Notes: generated by a model from the letters alone, not told the origin. DNA of 64,000 nt from Bradyrhizobium genosp. SA-3 (GCF_004212635.1 NZ_PSRT01000003.1:1-64000); one strand, 5' to 3'; shown: positions 1 to 9,500, counted from the stretch's first letter. Made by a program: numbers and translations.

Positions 1-3000
1 CCATCAACCTTCAGGCCGGAATCGCCAGCGGCGATGCCTCGGTCGGGCATGACAGCTTTACGGGTGTCAACAGCGCAACCGGCAGCAATCTTGCCGACAG
101 CTTCGACGCGACGGGATTCGCCGGGTTCAACGCGTTCCAGGGCCAGGGCGGCGACGATACCATCATCGGCAATGGCAACACGCAGATCCTATTCGGGAAT
201 GCGACGTCCGGCGTGACCATCAACCTCGCGGCAGGCACGGCCAATGGCGATGCCTCAACCGGCCATGACAGCTTCACAGGCGTCGACAGTGCGGTCGGCG
301 GCAGCGGCAACGATACGTTCAACGCGGCCGGCTTCGTCGGGGGCAACTTCTTCCAGGGCGGCTCCGGCAACGATGCCATCACCGGCAACGGCTCCACCCA
401 GATCCAGTACGGCAGCGCCACGTCGGGTGTGACCGTCAATCTCGCTGGCGGTACCGCGGACGGCGACGGCTCGGTGGGCCACGACACCATCACCGGAGGG
501 GTGACCAACGTCGCGGGCTCGAACTTCAACGACACGATCACCGGCTCGGCCAGTGGCGACCAGTTGTTCGGTAACAACGGCAACGACCTGATCAACGGCG
601 GTGCCGGCAACGATTTCCTCGGTGGCGGTCTCGGCGCCGATACCTTTGCCTATGCCACCGGCAGTGGCGCGGACACCATCGGCGACTTTTTGCAGGCGCA
701 GACCGACAAGATCGACCTCACGGGCGTCGCGGGCGTCTCCAGCTTTGCGCAGGTTCAGGCGCGTGCCACTCAGGTTGGGCCGAACACGGTCATCGACTTC
801 GGCAATGGCGACAGCCTGACGCTTTCGAACGTGACGCTCTCGAACCTCACGGCGGCCGATTTCATCCTGGGGCAAGGCGTCAACCTCACTGGTGACGGCA
901 ATGCAAACACGCTGACCGGCACGGCCTATGCCGACAGCCTGAGTGGCCTCGGCGGCAACGATCGCCTGAAAGGCCTCGATGGCAATGATTTGCTTGACGG
1001 CGGCCTCGGCTTCGACCGCGCCGACTATACCGATGCGACGGGCGGCATTACCGCAAGTCTCGCGGCAGGCTCGGTGACAGGTCCGGGTGTCGGAACTGAC
1101 ACGCTCGTGAACGTCGAGGGCATCGTCGGCAGCAGCTTTGCCGACACGTTCAACGCGACCGGCTTTGCGGGCAACACCGGCATTGCCGGCACGAATCTCG
1201 GCTTCAACGAATTCGAGGGTCGCGGCGGCGACGACAATATCACGGGGGCCACCAACAGCCTGGGTGCGCTGCTGACGCGCATCTCTTACGCCAACGCAAC
1301 GGGTAGCGTGACAGTGGATCTGGCCGCGCATTCGGCGACGGGAGATAGTTCGGTCGGGACCGATACCCTGGTGGGCTCGGGCTTTGCCGGCATCGTCGGC
1401 TCCGGATTTGCCGACCAGCTGCTGGGCAGCGCCAATGGACCGGGGACCGTGGAGACCTTCGAAGGTCGCGCCGGAAACGACTCCATCGATGGCCGGGCCG
1501 GTTTCGACCGGGCGGACTACGCGCTCGATCCGGCAGCCGTGGGCGGCATCAACGTTCAGCTCGCTGCGGGAACCGTGACGGGCGATGCCGCGACGGTCGG
1601 CACCGACACGCTTCGATCGATCGAATCCGTGCGCGGCTCGAACGACGCGGACGTCTTCAATGCCACCGGCTTCGGTGCAGGCAGCACGAATGCCGGCTCG
1701 AACGGGACCTTCAACGAATTCATCGGCATGGGCGGCAACGACAGCATCACCGGTAACGGCAACACGCGTATCGCGTTCACCAATGCGACCGGTCTCGTGA
1801 CGGTCGACCTGCTGGCGGGCACGGCGAGTGGTGACGCATCCACCGGCAGCGACACCTTCAGCGGCGTCAATGCCGTGATGGCCTCGATGTTCAACGATGT
1901 CATTTATGGAAGCAACAACACCGCAGCTACCGAGACGTTCACTGGCCTTGCCGGTGACGACTCCATCAATGGTCGCGGCGGCTTCGACATCATCAGTTAC
2001 AACAATATCTACTTCTCAACCGGCCCGGTTACCATCGACTTCACGGCCGGCACTGCGACCGGTGACAGTTCGATCGGCAATGACACGTTCCGCGCGATCG
2101 AGGGCGCCCAGGGCACCACTTTCAACGACGTCTTCACGGCGACGAATTTTGGTGCGATTGGCTTCCAGAATGCCGCCGTCAACAACGTCGGCAATAACGG
2201 CAATTTCAACCAGTTTGAAGGCTTGGCCGGCAACGACACCATCACCGGAAACGGCAGCACCCGCATCATCTACGCCAGCGCGACCGATGCCGTGACGATC
2301 AACCTGCAGGCGGGAACTGCAACCGGCGGCAGCTCGATCGGCGCCGATACCTACACGGGTGTCAACAGTGCGACCGGCAGCAACCAGGCCGACACTTACA
2401 ATGCGGCGACATTCGTCGGATTGTTCGGTACCTTCAATTTGTTCGAAGGCCTCCTCGGCAACGATACCATCACCGGCAACGGCAATACGCGCGTCTCTTA
2501 TTCTCAGGCGAGCGGAGGCGTTTCGGTCGATCTCTCGACCGGAGCGGTGAGCGGGGCCGCAGGCGCCGACGTCATCACGGGTGGCGTCAACAGCGTCCAG
2601 GGCTCCAATCTGGCCGACACGTTGGTCGGCAGCTCAAATGACGAGTACTTCGTCGGCGGTGGCGGCGCCGACACGATCAGTGCCGGCGGCGGCAATGACG
2701 GCATCACCGGCCAGGGCGGCAACGACACGATCGACGGCGGCGCCGGCACCGACATGGTGATCTTCACCGGGACGCAGTCGCAGTACACCGTCACGACGCC
2801 TGGACCGATTGTGGTTCAAGACAATACGGCGGGCCGTGACGGCACCGACAGCCTGACCAATGTCGAAGTGCTACAGTTCAGCGACGCCATCGTGCTGCTG
2901 TCATCGGGTGCTTCGGGCAGTCCGATTGATCTCTCGACGCAGCAGCAGATCTCCGGCAGTGCGCCCGTCATCGGAACGGCCGGTGACGATTATCTCCGTA

Positions 3001-4412
3001 TCGGGAGCAACATCTTCGGCCATCAGATCAATCTGGGGGGCGGGGTAGCAGATACTGTCTTGCTCAACGGCAGCGTCTTCGGCAACGGTTACACGCTCAA
3101 TCTTGCCGGCGTCGAGAACCTGGTCGGCAGCAATAGCGACGAATTCGTCAACCTGACGAACAACGCTGATGGATTGGTCGTAAACCTCGGTGCCGGCAAT
3201 GACCATCTCAGCCTCGTGGGCGGTACCAACACGCTGAGCCTCGTGGATGTCGAGGGCATCGCCGGATCCGATTTCGGTGCGACGCCTGGCGTCAATGACG
3301 TGCTCAACTTGTCGACGACGGTCACTGGCCTGGAGATCAGCCTCGGCAACGGCGACAACACGATGAATCTCGCCGCCGGCGCGAACTCGTTCGTGAATAT
3401 CTTCGATGTCAATCACGTCAATGGAACCGGAGGTGATGACACTCTGAGTGTGACCGGCGCGATCTCTGCTGTGAACGGGGTCGCGATCGACCTCGGCAAT
3501 GGCGAGGACGCGATCGTCCTCAACGGAAACTTCGCTGCATTTGCCGCGGTCGGTGTCGAGCACATCAACGGCAATGCAGGCGATAATTCCTTGAGCTTGA
3601 CGGACAATGTCGACGGCATCGCGATCGACATGGGAGGTGGAAGCGATCTGGTTTCTCTCGCCAATGGCGTGAATTCGCTCAGCATCGTTGGCGTCGAAAA
3701 CCTCAACGGCAGTGATTTCACCGGCAATCTCAACCCATCGAACGACACGGTCACGCTCCTGAACACCGTATCCGGCGTCACGGTCAATCTCGGGGAGGGT
3801 ACAGCCAACGTGCTGAACCTCGCCGCAGGCAGCAATTCGTTCGACAACCTCTGGAACGTGAATTTGCTCAACGGGAGCTCGTCGAACGATACCCTGACGT
3901 TGAATGGCAGTCCGGCGAACGTGATCGATCTCGGCGACGGCACTGACACCTTGAACTTCAACGCGAACGTCTACGACGTCACGGTAAGCAACGTCGAAAA
4001 CATCAATGCTGGCGCGAATTTCGACAGGATCACCATCGGCAGTACGTCCGGCAACACGACGATCACTGCCGGCGCGGGCGCGGATGAAATCTTCGCCAGC
4101 GCGGGCCACGACAGTTTCCGTTTCGCCAGCATCGCAGATTCCGCCGCCGGTGCTGCCGATACCATTCACAATTTCGATGCAGCCAACGATAGCTTTACCT
4201 TCTCAGGCATCAGCATCGCCGGCGGTCACATCGAGTATGTGGATAGTGCGGCGCTCCTCGGCGCCAACCAGGCTTCGGCCCATTTGCAGAGTTTTGGGCC
4301 TGGCAACGACTATCTCCAGATCGATATCGATGGCGACGGCGCCAGTGATATGGACGTTAGCCTGCAAAACGCCACTGGCACGCTGCACAATGGCAGCTTC
4401 CTCATCACTTAG
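1..4412 (+). CDS. Large RTX-type calcium-binding repeat protein (5'-truncated by window edge)
   Basis: The reading frame is open from base 3 and ends with TAG at 4410-4412, so about 1,470 C-terminal residues are visible and the start lies upstream. The visible part is almost all repeats. The first 2.9 kb has ten copies of a module of roughly 75-85 residues built on NLxAGTAxGDxSxGxDT, mixed with GGxGNDxI nonapeptide-like calcium-binding turns. From about 3.0 to 4.0 kb there are seven copies of a different unit of about 50 residues with an IDLGxG core and a VENxNGS end. The last 100 residues (FRFASIADSAAG, DTIHNFDA, YLQIDIDGDG) resemble the C-terminal export region of type I-secreted RTX proteins. 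It is low in Cys and very rich in Gly, Asn, Asp and Thr. A secreted surface or matrix protein, such as an adhesin or EPS-associated protein, is inferred; no enzymatic domain is visible here. Confidence 0.88.
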   Translation, partial: INLQAGIASGDASVGHDSFTGVNSATGSNLADSFDATGFAGFNAFQGQGGDDTIIGNGNTQILFGNATSGVTINLAAGTANGDASTGHDSFTGVDSAVGGSGNDTFNAAGFVGGNFFQGGSGNDAITGNGSTQIQYGSATSGVTVNLAGGTADGDGSVGHDTITGGVTNVAGSNFNDTITGSASGDQLFGNNGNDLINGGAGNDFLGGGLGADTFAYATGSGADTIGDFLQAQTDKIDLTGVAGVSSFAQVQARATQVGPNTVIDFGNGDSLTLSNVTLSNLTAADFILGQGVNLTGDGNANTLTGTAYADSLSGLGGNDRLKGLDGNDLLDGGLGFDRADYTDATGGITASLAAGSVTGPGVGTDTLVNVEGIVGSSFADTFNATGFAGNTGIAGTNLGFNEFEGRGGDDNITGATNSLGALLTRISYANATGSVTVDLAAHSATGDSSVGTDTLVGSGFAGIVGSGFADQLLGSANGPGTVETFEGRAGNDSIDGRAGFDRADYALDPAAVGGINVQLAAGTVTGDAATVGTDTLRSIESVRGSNDADVFNATGFGAGSTNAGSNGTFNEFIGMGGNDSITGNGNTRIAFTNATGLVTVDLLAGTASGDASTGSDTFSGVNAVMASMFNDVIYGSNNTAATETFTGLAGDDSINGRGGFDIISYNNIYFSTGPVTIDFTAGTATGDSSIGNDTFRAIEGAQGTTFNDVFTATNFGAIGFQNAAVNNVGNNGNFNQFEGLAGNDTITGNGSTRIIYASATDAVTINLQAGTATGGSSIGADTYTGVNSATGSNQADTYNAATFVGLFGTFNLFEGLLGNDTITGNGNTRVSYSQASGGVSVDLSTGAVSGAAGADVITGGVNSVQGSNLADTLVGSSNDEYFVGGGGADTISAGGGNDGITGQGGNDTIDGGAGTDMVIFTGTQSQYTVTTPGPIVVQDNTAGRDGTDSLTNVEVLQFSDAIVLLSSGASGSPIDLSTQQQISGSAPVIGTAGDDYLRIGSNIFGHQINLGGGVADTVLLNGSVFGNGYTLNLAGVENLVGSNSDEFVNLTNNADGLVVNLGAGNDHLSLVGGTNTLSLVDVEGIAGSDFGATPGVNDVLNLSTTVTGLEISLGNGDNTMNLAAGANSFVNIFDVNHVNGTGGDDTLSVTGAISAVNGVAIDLGNGEDAIVLNGNFAAFAAVGVEHINGNAGDNSLSLTDNVDGIAIDMGGGSDLVSLANGVNSLSIVGVENLNGSDFTGNLNPSNDTVTLLNTVSGVTVNLGEGTANVLNLAAGSNSFDNLWNVNLLNGSSSNDTLTLNGSPANVIDLGDGTDTLNFNANVYDVTVSNVENINAGANFDRITIGSTSGNTTITAGAGADEIFASAGHDSFRFASIADSAAGAADTIHNFDAANDSFTFSGISIAGGHIEYVDSAALLGANQASAHLQSFGPGNDYLQIDIDGDGASDMDVSLQNATGTLHNGSFLIT

Positions 4413-4435
4413 GCTTTGGAAAAGGCGTCGGCTTC

Positions 4436-4451
4436 GGGGCCCTATGGCCCC
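4436..4451 (+). terminator. Possible hairpin terminator after RTX gene
   Basis: A perfect 6-bp GC stem (GGGGCC, loop CTAT, GGCCCC) begins 24 bases after the RTX stop. There is no T-run behind it, so it may only stabilise the mRNA 3' end or act with Rho. Confidence 0.35.
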
Positions 4452-4568
4452 GCAGCCGCCGGACGTATGCGGCGCGCCTCAAAACAAAGACCGCCGCCAT
4501 CCGGTTGCCCCGGTGTGGCAGCGGTCGTTAGTCCAGTCTGGCTCGGCCTCAGCCAAGCGCTCTCGAAT

Positions 4569-4835
4569 TTACCGGACGTACCAGTATCCCCACCAGCGCT
4601 GGGACACGGGCCGTGCCTGCGCCTTCATGGCCGCGACTTCCTCGACCGGGCGAAGCTGGGGACCATAGATCGCGGGCGGGTAGACATCATCCCACAGCAC
4701 AAGTCCGCCTTGGACGGAAGCCGCCCGATGATGCGCCGGACCAAGCGCGAGCTCGGCGGCTGGCGCCACGGATGCGGTCAAGGTGAGGCCAAGAGCAGAC
4801 AGGGCAATGGATGCAATAAGCACGCGGAAGTTCAT
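4569..4835 (-). CDS. Small secreted protein of unknown function
   Basis: An 88-residue protein. Residues 1-27 form a typical Sec signal peptide (MNFRVLIASIALSALG..., ending at APAAE). The mature part of about 60 residues contains HHRAASVQGG, a DDVYPP segment and an aromatic C-terminus, RWWGYWYVR. AAGGGA lies about 8 bases before the ATG. It runs convergently with the RTX gene. The family is not recognised; small exported proteins with Trp/Tyr-rich tails are common hypotheticals in Bradyrhizobium-type genomes. Confidence 0.7.
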   Translation of the reverse strand: MNFRVLIASIALSALGLTLTASVAPAAELALGPAHHRAASVQGGLVLWDDVYPPAIYGPQLRPVEEVAAMKAQARPVSQRWWGYWYVR

Positions 4836-5100
4836 TGGATTGAATCCCTTCTAAATGCGATGCGAAATAATGCGACGGCTCCCGGACGGTTGCAAGGGCA
4901 TCGGCCGACCGATCAGCCCGAAATTCCCCATTGCGGGAGGCGGGGTCTGCGCGAAGCAATCCTGCTCGACGATCAAAGGCTCGGGCCCGCAAGGTCGCAA
5001 AAGCATCTTTATATAGGGAGTGACCGTTGCCGACCGAAATGAGAGGTGGGGAGGACGATCGGACACGGCATCGCATTGCATGCACACAAGAAGTCAAGGC

Positions 5101-5349
5101 ATGAACAATCTTTCGGCGCCGGGAGTCATCGAGAATCATGATGTCGACACACTGCTCGGTCTTGATGTGTCCCCGGACTATCCGGGACGACTCTCCATGG
5201 CTTCTGCATTTGTCTCCGCTTCCATTTTTGGCGCTGGCCTCATCTTGGGATATGCGCTGCGTGCTTGGCGCGTCCAGCGAAGGGCTGCAAGCTCCGGTGA
5301 GACCTCGACTCCCACCTCAACATTCGGTCATGCCCGACGAGCCTTTTAG
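5101..5349 (+). CDS. Small single-pass membrane protein, hypothetical
   Basis: An 82-residue protein with one clear transmembrane segment at about residues 33-52 (ASAFVSASIFGAGLILGYAL). A basic stretch follows (RAWRVQRRAA), giving a predicted N-out/C-in topology, and the tail is Ser/Thr-rich. The start at 5101 is chosen over an upstream in-frame start at 5020 because the extra 27 residues look non-coding. The family is not recognised. Confidence 0.45.
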   Translation: MNNLSAPGVIENHDVDTLLGLDVSPDYPGRLSMASAFVSASIFGAGLILGYALRAWRVQRRAASSGETSTPTSTFGHARRAF

Positions 5350-5412
5350 GCACCGTCCGGCTCGCCGGCGGGCATTTGGGGTTCTCACTGAAACGAATGG
5401 GGGCATGGTGAG

Positions 5413-5691
5413 ATGAGTGAACCCAAGAAGGACGCTCCGCGGCGATACATCGTGGATGGTGCGGGACAGCGTGTTCTCGTCGGCCTGACGATTTCGGAGA
5501 CGGTCGAGTTCGAAACGCTGGACAATCCGGATGCGCGATCGCGCGCTGGTTTGCCTGACCAAGAGGGTCGTCTACAGCAGAACGAGCATGGCGCGCGTTG
5601 GCTGGAGCTCTACGTCAAGCATGAGCGAGCCTGGAACGATTGGATGGCCGAAACGCGTGCCCGGCCGCAGAAGCCCTGCTTGCTCAATTAG
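5413..5691 (+). CDS. Small conserved-looking cytoplasmic protein, hypothetical
   Basis: A 92-residue soluble protein with the sequence features RRYIVDGAGQRVLVGLT and TVEFETLD, followed by a Trp-containing helix (RWLELYVKHERAWNDWMAE). There is no signal peptide or membrane segment. GGTGAG lies just before the ATG. It resembles small hypothetical proteins of rhizobia but no function can be assigned. It sits 63 bases after the preceding small membrane protein gene, on the same strand, so the two could be co-transcribed. Confidence 0.6.
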   Translation: MSEPKKDAPRRYIVDGAGQRVLVGLTISETVEFETLDNPDARSRAGLPDQEGRLQQNEHGARWLELYVKHERAWNDWMAETRARPQKPCLLN

Positions 5692-5793
5692 GCAAGTCCT
5701 CAATTAGGCAAATCGCTTCACCTCTGGGCGCCGAGGTCCATTTGACCCTCGTCGCGGAAGGGCTTTGGCAGATGGCAAGCGGTTGCCACTATG

Positions 5794-6531
5794 TCACACC
5801 GCGAGCATGCGGCTTCCCTGGATGCTCATCAGGGTGAGATTGCCGGTCGCATAGGCGCCGGTATCGATGTTGGCGCGGTTATTTCGCACATCGGCGTTCC
5901 GCACCGGCGTGTGACCGTGCACGACATATTTGCCGAAATGCTTTTTGCTCTCCAGGAACTCCTCGCGAATCCACAAAAGATCGTTCTCCTGCTGTTCGGA
6001 TAACGCCACGCCCGGTCGAACGCCCGCATGCACAAAGAAGAAATCCCCGCACGTAAAGCTCAGCCGCAGATTGTCCAGGAATTCCAGATGCTCAGTCGGC
6101 ATTGCGCGAATCAAATCGCGCAAGATCGACGTCGGCTCGTCGCGCTTCAAGTCCGGCGGGGCGAGCCCGTAAGACATCAATGTCTGGGTCCCCCCGACGG
6201 CAATCCAGTCCGCGAACAGTGAAGGGTCTTCGAACACGCTTACCAGAAATGCCTCGTGATTACCCTTGAGGAAGACCGCATTGCCCCGGCGACTACGCTC
6301 GACCAGGATGTCGAGGGTGGCGCGCGTGTCCGGGCCGCGATCGATGTAATCGCCCATGAAGACCTCGATCGCATAGTGCGGGCGGCTGCGAGCCACGTCG
6401 GCGTCGATCACCCGCAACATCGGCTGGAGCAAGTGCGCACAGCCGTGGATATCCGAGATCGCATAGATGCGAACTCCCTCCGGCAGGTGCGGCTTGTGGA
6501 TTGGCCGACGTGGTCGGGCGAAAGATATCAT
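5794..6531 (-). CDS. Metallophosphoesterase, PPP-type (bacterial Ser/Thr phosphatase or ApaH-like)
   Basis: A 245-residue protein starting at MISFARPRRP; the in-frame extension to 6759 is rejected as non-coding in character. All four metal-binding motifs of the calcineurin-like PPP family are visible: YAISDIHGC, GDYIDRGPD, LKGNHEAF and VVHGHTPV. These bind two metal ions and hydrolyse phosphomonoesters; the exact substrate (phosphoprotein or dinucleotide) cannot be read from sequence. The length fits bacterial PrpA/ApaH-like phosphatases. It is cytosolic and monocistronic, and reads away from the EPS locus. No direct link to EPS is evident beyond proximity. Confidence 0.9.
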   Translation of the reverse strand: MISFARPRRPIHKPHLPEGVRIYAISDIHGCAHLLQPMLRVIDADVARSRPHYAIEVFMGDYIDRGPDTRATLDILVERSRRGNAVFLKGNHEAFLVSVFEDPSLFADWIAVGGTQTLMSYGLAPPDLKRDEPTSILRDLIRAMPTEHLEFLDNLRLSFTCGDFFFVHAGVRPGVALSEQQENDLLWIREEFLESKKHFGKYVVHGHTPVRNADVRNNRANIDTGAYATGNLTLMSIQGSRMLAV

Positions 6532-6965
6532 GGCGCACAATCGATGAGGTGGTCGAGAAAATTTCCCCAAGTCGCCGGCACCTGAGAACTCCCCATCTGA
6601 CGCGAACAATGTGCGGTGAATAGGGTAGCCTCGTCGTTCTCCGGCTTGATCACGCCAAAAGAAGGGCGGAACTTTTTGCCTACCTGTTTGCGACGGGTCG
6701 AGCGAAGGGCGGTCCGTGGAAATTGCATCGCTGAACTGCGCAGCGCGGCAAAGATGCATGCCTCACTGCAAATCCTACGATGCCTTCGTAATCAGAAATT
6801 GAAGTTCCCACAAATGACTGTTCGCTGCCTCGCAATAGGACGGGCGCCTCAAAGATGAGCGAAGACGCGCTCGCGCGAGCATTAAAGCATCGTGTTGGAT
6901 GTGGAACTTGATTCAAAATAGGGCAGCGCGTCGCGGATATGTCAGCACTGTGACGAGATTTTCAG

Positions 6966-6996
6966 CGCGTCGAATTATGGATTCTCATTCGACGCG
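6966..6996. promoter_or_regulatory. Perfect 10-bp inverted repeat upstream of priming transferase
   Basis: CGCGTCGAAT at 6966-6975 is exactly mirrored by ATTCGACGCG at 6987-6996, with an 11-base AT-richer spacer. Centre-to-centre spacing of the arms is 21 bases, two helical turns, which suits a dimeric DNA-binding protein. Its position, about 100 bases before the start codon, fits an operator or activator site. The regulator is unknown. Confidence 0.5.
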
Positions 6997-7005
6997 ACAC
7001 ATCAG

Positions 7006-7029
7006 TGCATCGCAAAAGTTTTGCATGCA
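7006..7029. promoter_or_regulatory. Second dyad (TGCAT-GCAAAA-G-TTTTGC-ATGCA)
   Basis: GCAAAA at 7012-7017 pairs with TTTTGC at 7019-7024, and the outer TGCAT/ATGCA arms extend the dyad with one unpaired C. It could be a protein-binding site or an mRNA 5' UTR stem, and it lies 10 bases after the first dyad. Confidence 0.4.
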
Positions 7030-7096
7030 GCGCCACAATGTCGCTGCGATCACTTAACACCCTTCGTCTGGGAAGCGGCAAATCTTCAGCATCACA

Positions 7097-8563
7097 ATGA
7101 CCGCCAGGCACTCTCCACACGTAGAGGATCGAATGGTTGTTGCAACTTATGGTTCTGAAAGCACCTATGCGGTGTCCTCCGCACGGGGCACGGCTCTTCA
7201 GCGGCCTTTTCAGCTTCTCGTCATCGCGGCCGACCTTTTGCTGATCTTGCTCTGCTACGCGGTGGCGTCGGAACTGTATAGCCTCGCTACACCGTCATCT
7301 GGAGACGGAGCGCCCATCGGCGCCGGACTGATCGTCAGCGCAGTGTTCGTTGCGATCGCATATTTTCAAGGTGTGTATGCAACGCACCGTTTGCTCAGTC
7401 TGGTCTGGCAATTGCGCAAAGCGGTGATCATCTGGCTGGTGTCACTGACAATCCTTGCTGTCGCAGCGTTTCTATTGAAATCGTCGGACAATTTGTCCCG
7501 CGGCACGTTCCTTATCTTCACCGGCGTTGGCGGCGTTGGGTTGCTCAGCCTGCGCTTTGCGTGGCAGTGGGCGCTCGGCACGAGCTTTGCCAAGGGCCGA
7601 TTGGTCGATCGCAAGGTTGCCCTGCTCAGCCTGAAGCCGCTTGATTTCACCTCGAGCCGTTTCAAGGACCTGCGCAAGAACGGATTCGACGTGGTTCGCC
7701 ATTTCGTGCTTCCCGCTAACAGCCGTGGGAACGGCTGGGAGAGGCAAATCCGCGATGTCATTCTCCAATCCCGTGCAGCAGATGTCGAGGAGTACCTGTT
7801 GGCGGTTGACTGGAACGAGCTGCCGTTGTTGCAGCAACTCGAACTGCACCTGCGCGCCGTACCACAGCCGATCCGTCTGTTGCCGGATAATTCGATCGCA
7901 GATCTGGTATCGCGTCCGTTTTTGCCGGTCAGCGGCACGGTGGCAATCGAGATTCAGCGACCGCCGCTCAGCGTGTTTGAACGTCTCCAGAAGCGCTGCC
8001 TCGACGTCGGTCTGGCGTTGTTTTCGCTAGTGGCCCTGGCGCCGGTGCTGATCACCGTCTCCATTCTGATCAAGCTGGATTCGCCCGGGAGCGTGATCTT
8101 TCGACAGTCGCGCCGCGGCTTCAACGGCAAGCCGTTTGACATCTGGAAATTTCGCAGCATGTACGTGTGCGAGAATGGTCATTCGATTGCTCAGGCAACC
8201 AAGAGGGACGCGCGCGTCACGAGGATTGGCCGCTTCCTCCGCATGACCAGCATTGACGAATTGCCCCAGCTTTGGAACGTGCTGCGCGGCGACATGTCGT
8301 TGGTCGGACCACGCCCACATGCGCTTGCCCACGACAACTATTATGACGAGATCATCAGCAATTACGTATACCGCCACCACATGAAGCCGGGCCTCACGGG
8401 CTGGGCTCAGGTTAATGGTTTCCGGGGCGAAACGCCGACCATCGACCTGATGGAAAAGCGGGTCGAATATGACGTTTGGTATGTAAGGAATTGGAGCATT
8501 TGGCTCGACCTGAAAATCATGGCGCGCACGGCGGCTACCGTCATTTCCCAGGAGGCGTACTAG
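7097..8563 (+). CDS. Priming undecaprenyl-phosphate sugar-phosphate transferase (WcaJ/ExoY-type polyprenyl glycosylphosphotransferase)
   Basis: A 488-residue inner-membrane enzyme that starts repeat-unit assembly by moving a hexose-1-phosphate from a UDP-sugar to undecaprenyl phosphate. The N-terminus has four hydrophobic segments (about residues 35-160), then a CoA-binding-like loop domain, a further membrane segment near 295-320 ([16 protein letters not shown]) and the C-terminal catalytic domain. Family signatures are visible: [38 protein letters not shown] with RPH, and [16 protein letters not shown]. The length matches the long WcaJ/PssZ class rather than short ExoY. It is separated from the rest of the cluster by its own promoter region with two dyads. 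The sugar transferred is probably glucose or galactose, but the sequence does not decide. Confidence 0.93.
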   Translation: MTARHSPHVEDRMVVATYGSESTYAVSSARGTALQRPFQLLVIAADLLLILLCYAVASELYSLATPSSGDGAPIGAGLIVSAVFVAIAYFQGVYATHRLLSLVWQLRKAVIIWLVSLTILAVAAFLLKSSDNLSRGTFLIFTGVGGVGLLSLRFAWQWALGTSFAKGRLVDRKVALLSLKPLDFTSSRFKDLRKNGFDVVRHFVLPANSRGNGWERQIRDVILQSRAADVEEYLLAVDWNELPLLQQLELHLRAVPQPIRLLPDNSIADLVSRPFLPVSGTVAIEIQRPPLSVFERLQKRCLDVGLALFSLVALAPVLITVSILIKLDSPGSVIFRQSRRGFNGKPFDIWKFRSMYVCENGHSIAQATKRDARVTRIGRFLRMTSIDELPQLWNVLRGDMSLVGPRPHALAHDNYYDEIISNYVYRHHMKPGLTGWAQVNGFRGETPTIDLMEKRVEYDVWYVRNWSIWLDLKIMARTAATVISQEAY

Positions 8564-8634
8564 GTCAGCGCAGGCGTCATTGACGGCGCGGCGCGGACTC
8601 ATAGGCGCTGAGCTAGATGCGGATTGAGGCGAGA

Positions 8635-8648
8635 GCTCCTTTTGGAGC
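8635..8648 (+). terminator. Weak stem-loop between convergent genes
   Basis: GCTCC-TTTT-GGAGC forms a 5-bp stem in the 118-base gap between the priming transferase and the convergent small membrane-protein gene. It lacks a T-tract. Confidence 0.25.
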
Positions 8649-8681
8649 CCTTGAATCAGCCGTCGCGCCAATCACCAAGCT

Positions 8682-8972
8682 TTAGGTCTTATGCCTACGC
8701 GCCCTGTTCCACAGCCGCACGATGGCCTTCCGTATTGCGATCAGCCGGGGCATCAGGACGAAAAAGACTCCCGTTGCGAATGATCCGAGAGCGTGGCGAA
8801 GGGAGAATTGTTCGTTGTGATCGAGCTGGTCTTGATGCTTTTCGATCGGGATGGGCGCAAGGATTGTTCCTGACCTGTTGAGCCGCGATCGCGACCCGCG
8901 GGGAGGAACCACGATGAGCACGAATAAAACGTTGAGCAGTAGCCAGATGCTTAATATGGCAAGTACCGTCAT
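8682..8972 (-). CDS. Small membrane protein, hypothetical
   Basis: A 96-residue protein with a strong N-terminal hydrophobic segment (residues 3-22, VLAILSIWLLLNVLFVLIVV), a hydrophilic middle, and a second hydrophobic segment around residues 63-80 (ALGSFATGVFFVLMPRLI), ending in a basic tail (RLWNRARRHKT). Two transmembrane helices are predicted. The family is not recognised; small two-pass proteins recur in rhizobial EPS loci. It converges with the priming transferase gene. Confidence 0.6.
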   Translation of the reverse strand: MTVLAILSIWLLLNVLFVLIVVPPRGSRSRLNRSGTILAPIPIEKHQDQLDHNEQFSLRHALGSFATGVFFVLMPRLIAIRKAIVRLWNRARRHKT

Positions 8973-9500
8973 CCAGTCCCACCGAAATGCAAGAGTATGG
9001 GGTCAAATTAACCGCCGGAACCTCAGAAGGAAAGGGTGCACAGCGCTGTTGCATTGTAAGCCGGCTCCTTTCAGCCGACGAGTTCCCGGAGATACTCTAT
9101 CTCGATCACCTCACGCCCGCCTTCATCAATCCGCGCAAACATCGGCTACGACAATGACCGTCGTTTGTGGATTCCGTACCACTACGGTTGGCGCTGGACC
9201 TATGGATCGCGCGAGCGTTAGGTGAGTTCGCCGGCGGCGGCAACCGCCCCCGTATTGCGCAAGAGAATTGATCGTGAAAAGAAAACGCGCGGCAGCGCGC
9301 CAATCATAACCATTTTCCTGAACGATCGAAGATCTGTAACCTATGAGCGAAGTGGTCAACCCCGGCATCACCCCAGATCGACCGGTGAGGCTGGGTTCGG
9401 GCGAGTGCACCGAAGCGAGTGCTTGTTCCGGGCGAAGTTCGCGCCTCGTGTTTTGGTGCCGACAGCTCCCCGCACTTCATCAGGAGTGTCCTGTCCGGAT
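8973..9500. other. Intergenic region without a convincing gene
   Basis: 528 bases. A plus-strand stretch ending in TAG at 9219-9221 translates to an aromatic peptide (IGYDNDRRLWIPYHYGWRW...) that looks protein-like. It has no start or ribosome-binding site in frame, and the preceding protein-like segment is in another frame. It may be a gene remnant. No RNA gene was recognised. Confidence 0.3.

Larger units (their letters stand above)
6532..7096. other. Intergenic control region before the priming transferase
   Basis: 565 bases between divergent genes without a convincing ORF. The part near the plus-strand gene holds two strong dyads (listed separately) about 100 and 70 bases before the ATG at 7097, which suggests a regulated promoter for the first step of polysaccharide synthesis. 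Confidence 0.5.

Noticed and set aside
255..1331. Long minus-strand ORF across the RTX gene
   Set aside because: It is the antisense shadow of a repeat-rich GC-biased gene, with no ribosome site and Arg/Ala/Val-rich composition.
2901..4169. 422-codon minus-strand ORF inside the RTX gene
   Set aside because: Its composition mirrors the repeat gene on the other strand; no protein family features are visible.
9060..9221. Two adjacent protein-like segments in different frames (LSADEFPEILYLDHLTPAF, then IGYDNDRRLWIPYHYG)
   Set aside because: They could be a frameshifted remnant of a small gene, but without a start, ribosome site or known homologue I could not support a pseudogene call.
8851..9225. 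124-codon plus-strand ORF overlapping the small membrane-protein gene
   Set aside because: No ribosome site, low-complexity Arg/Ser/Thr composition; the minus-strand membrane protein is more convincing.
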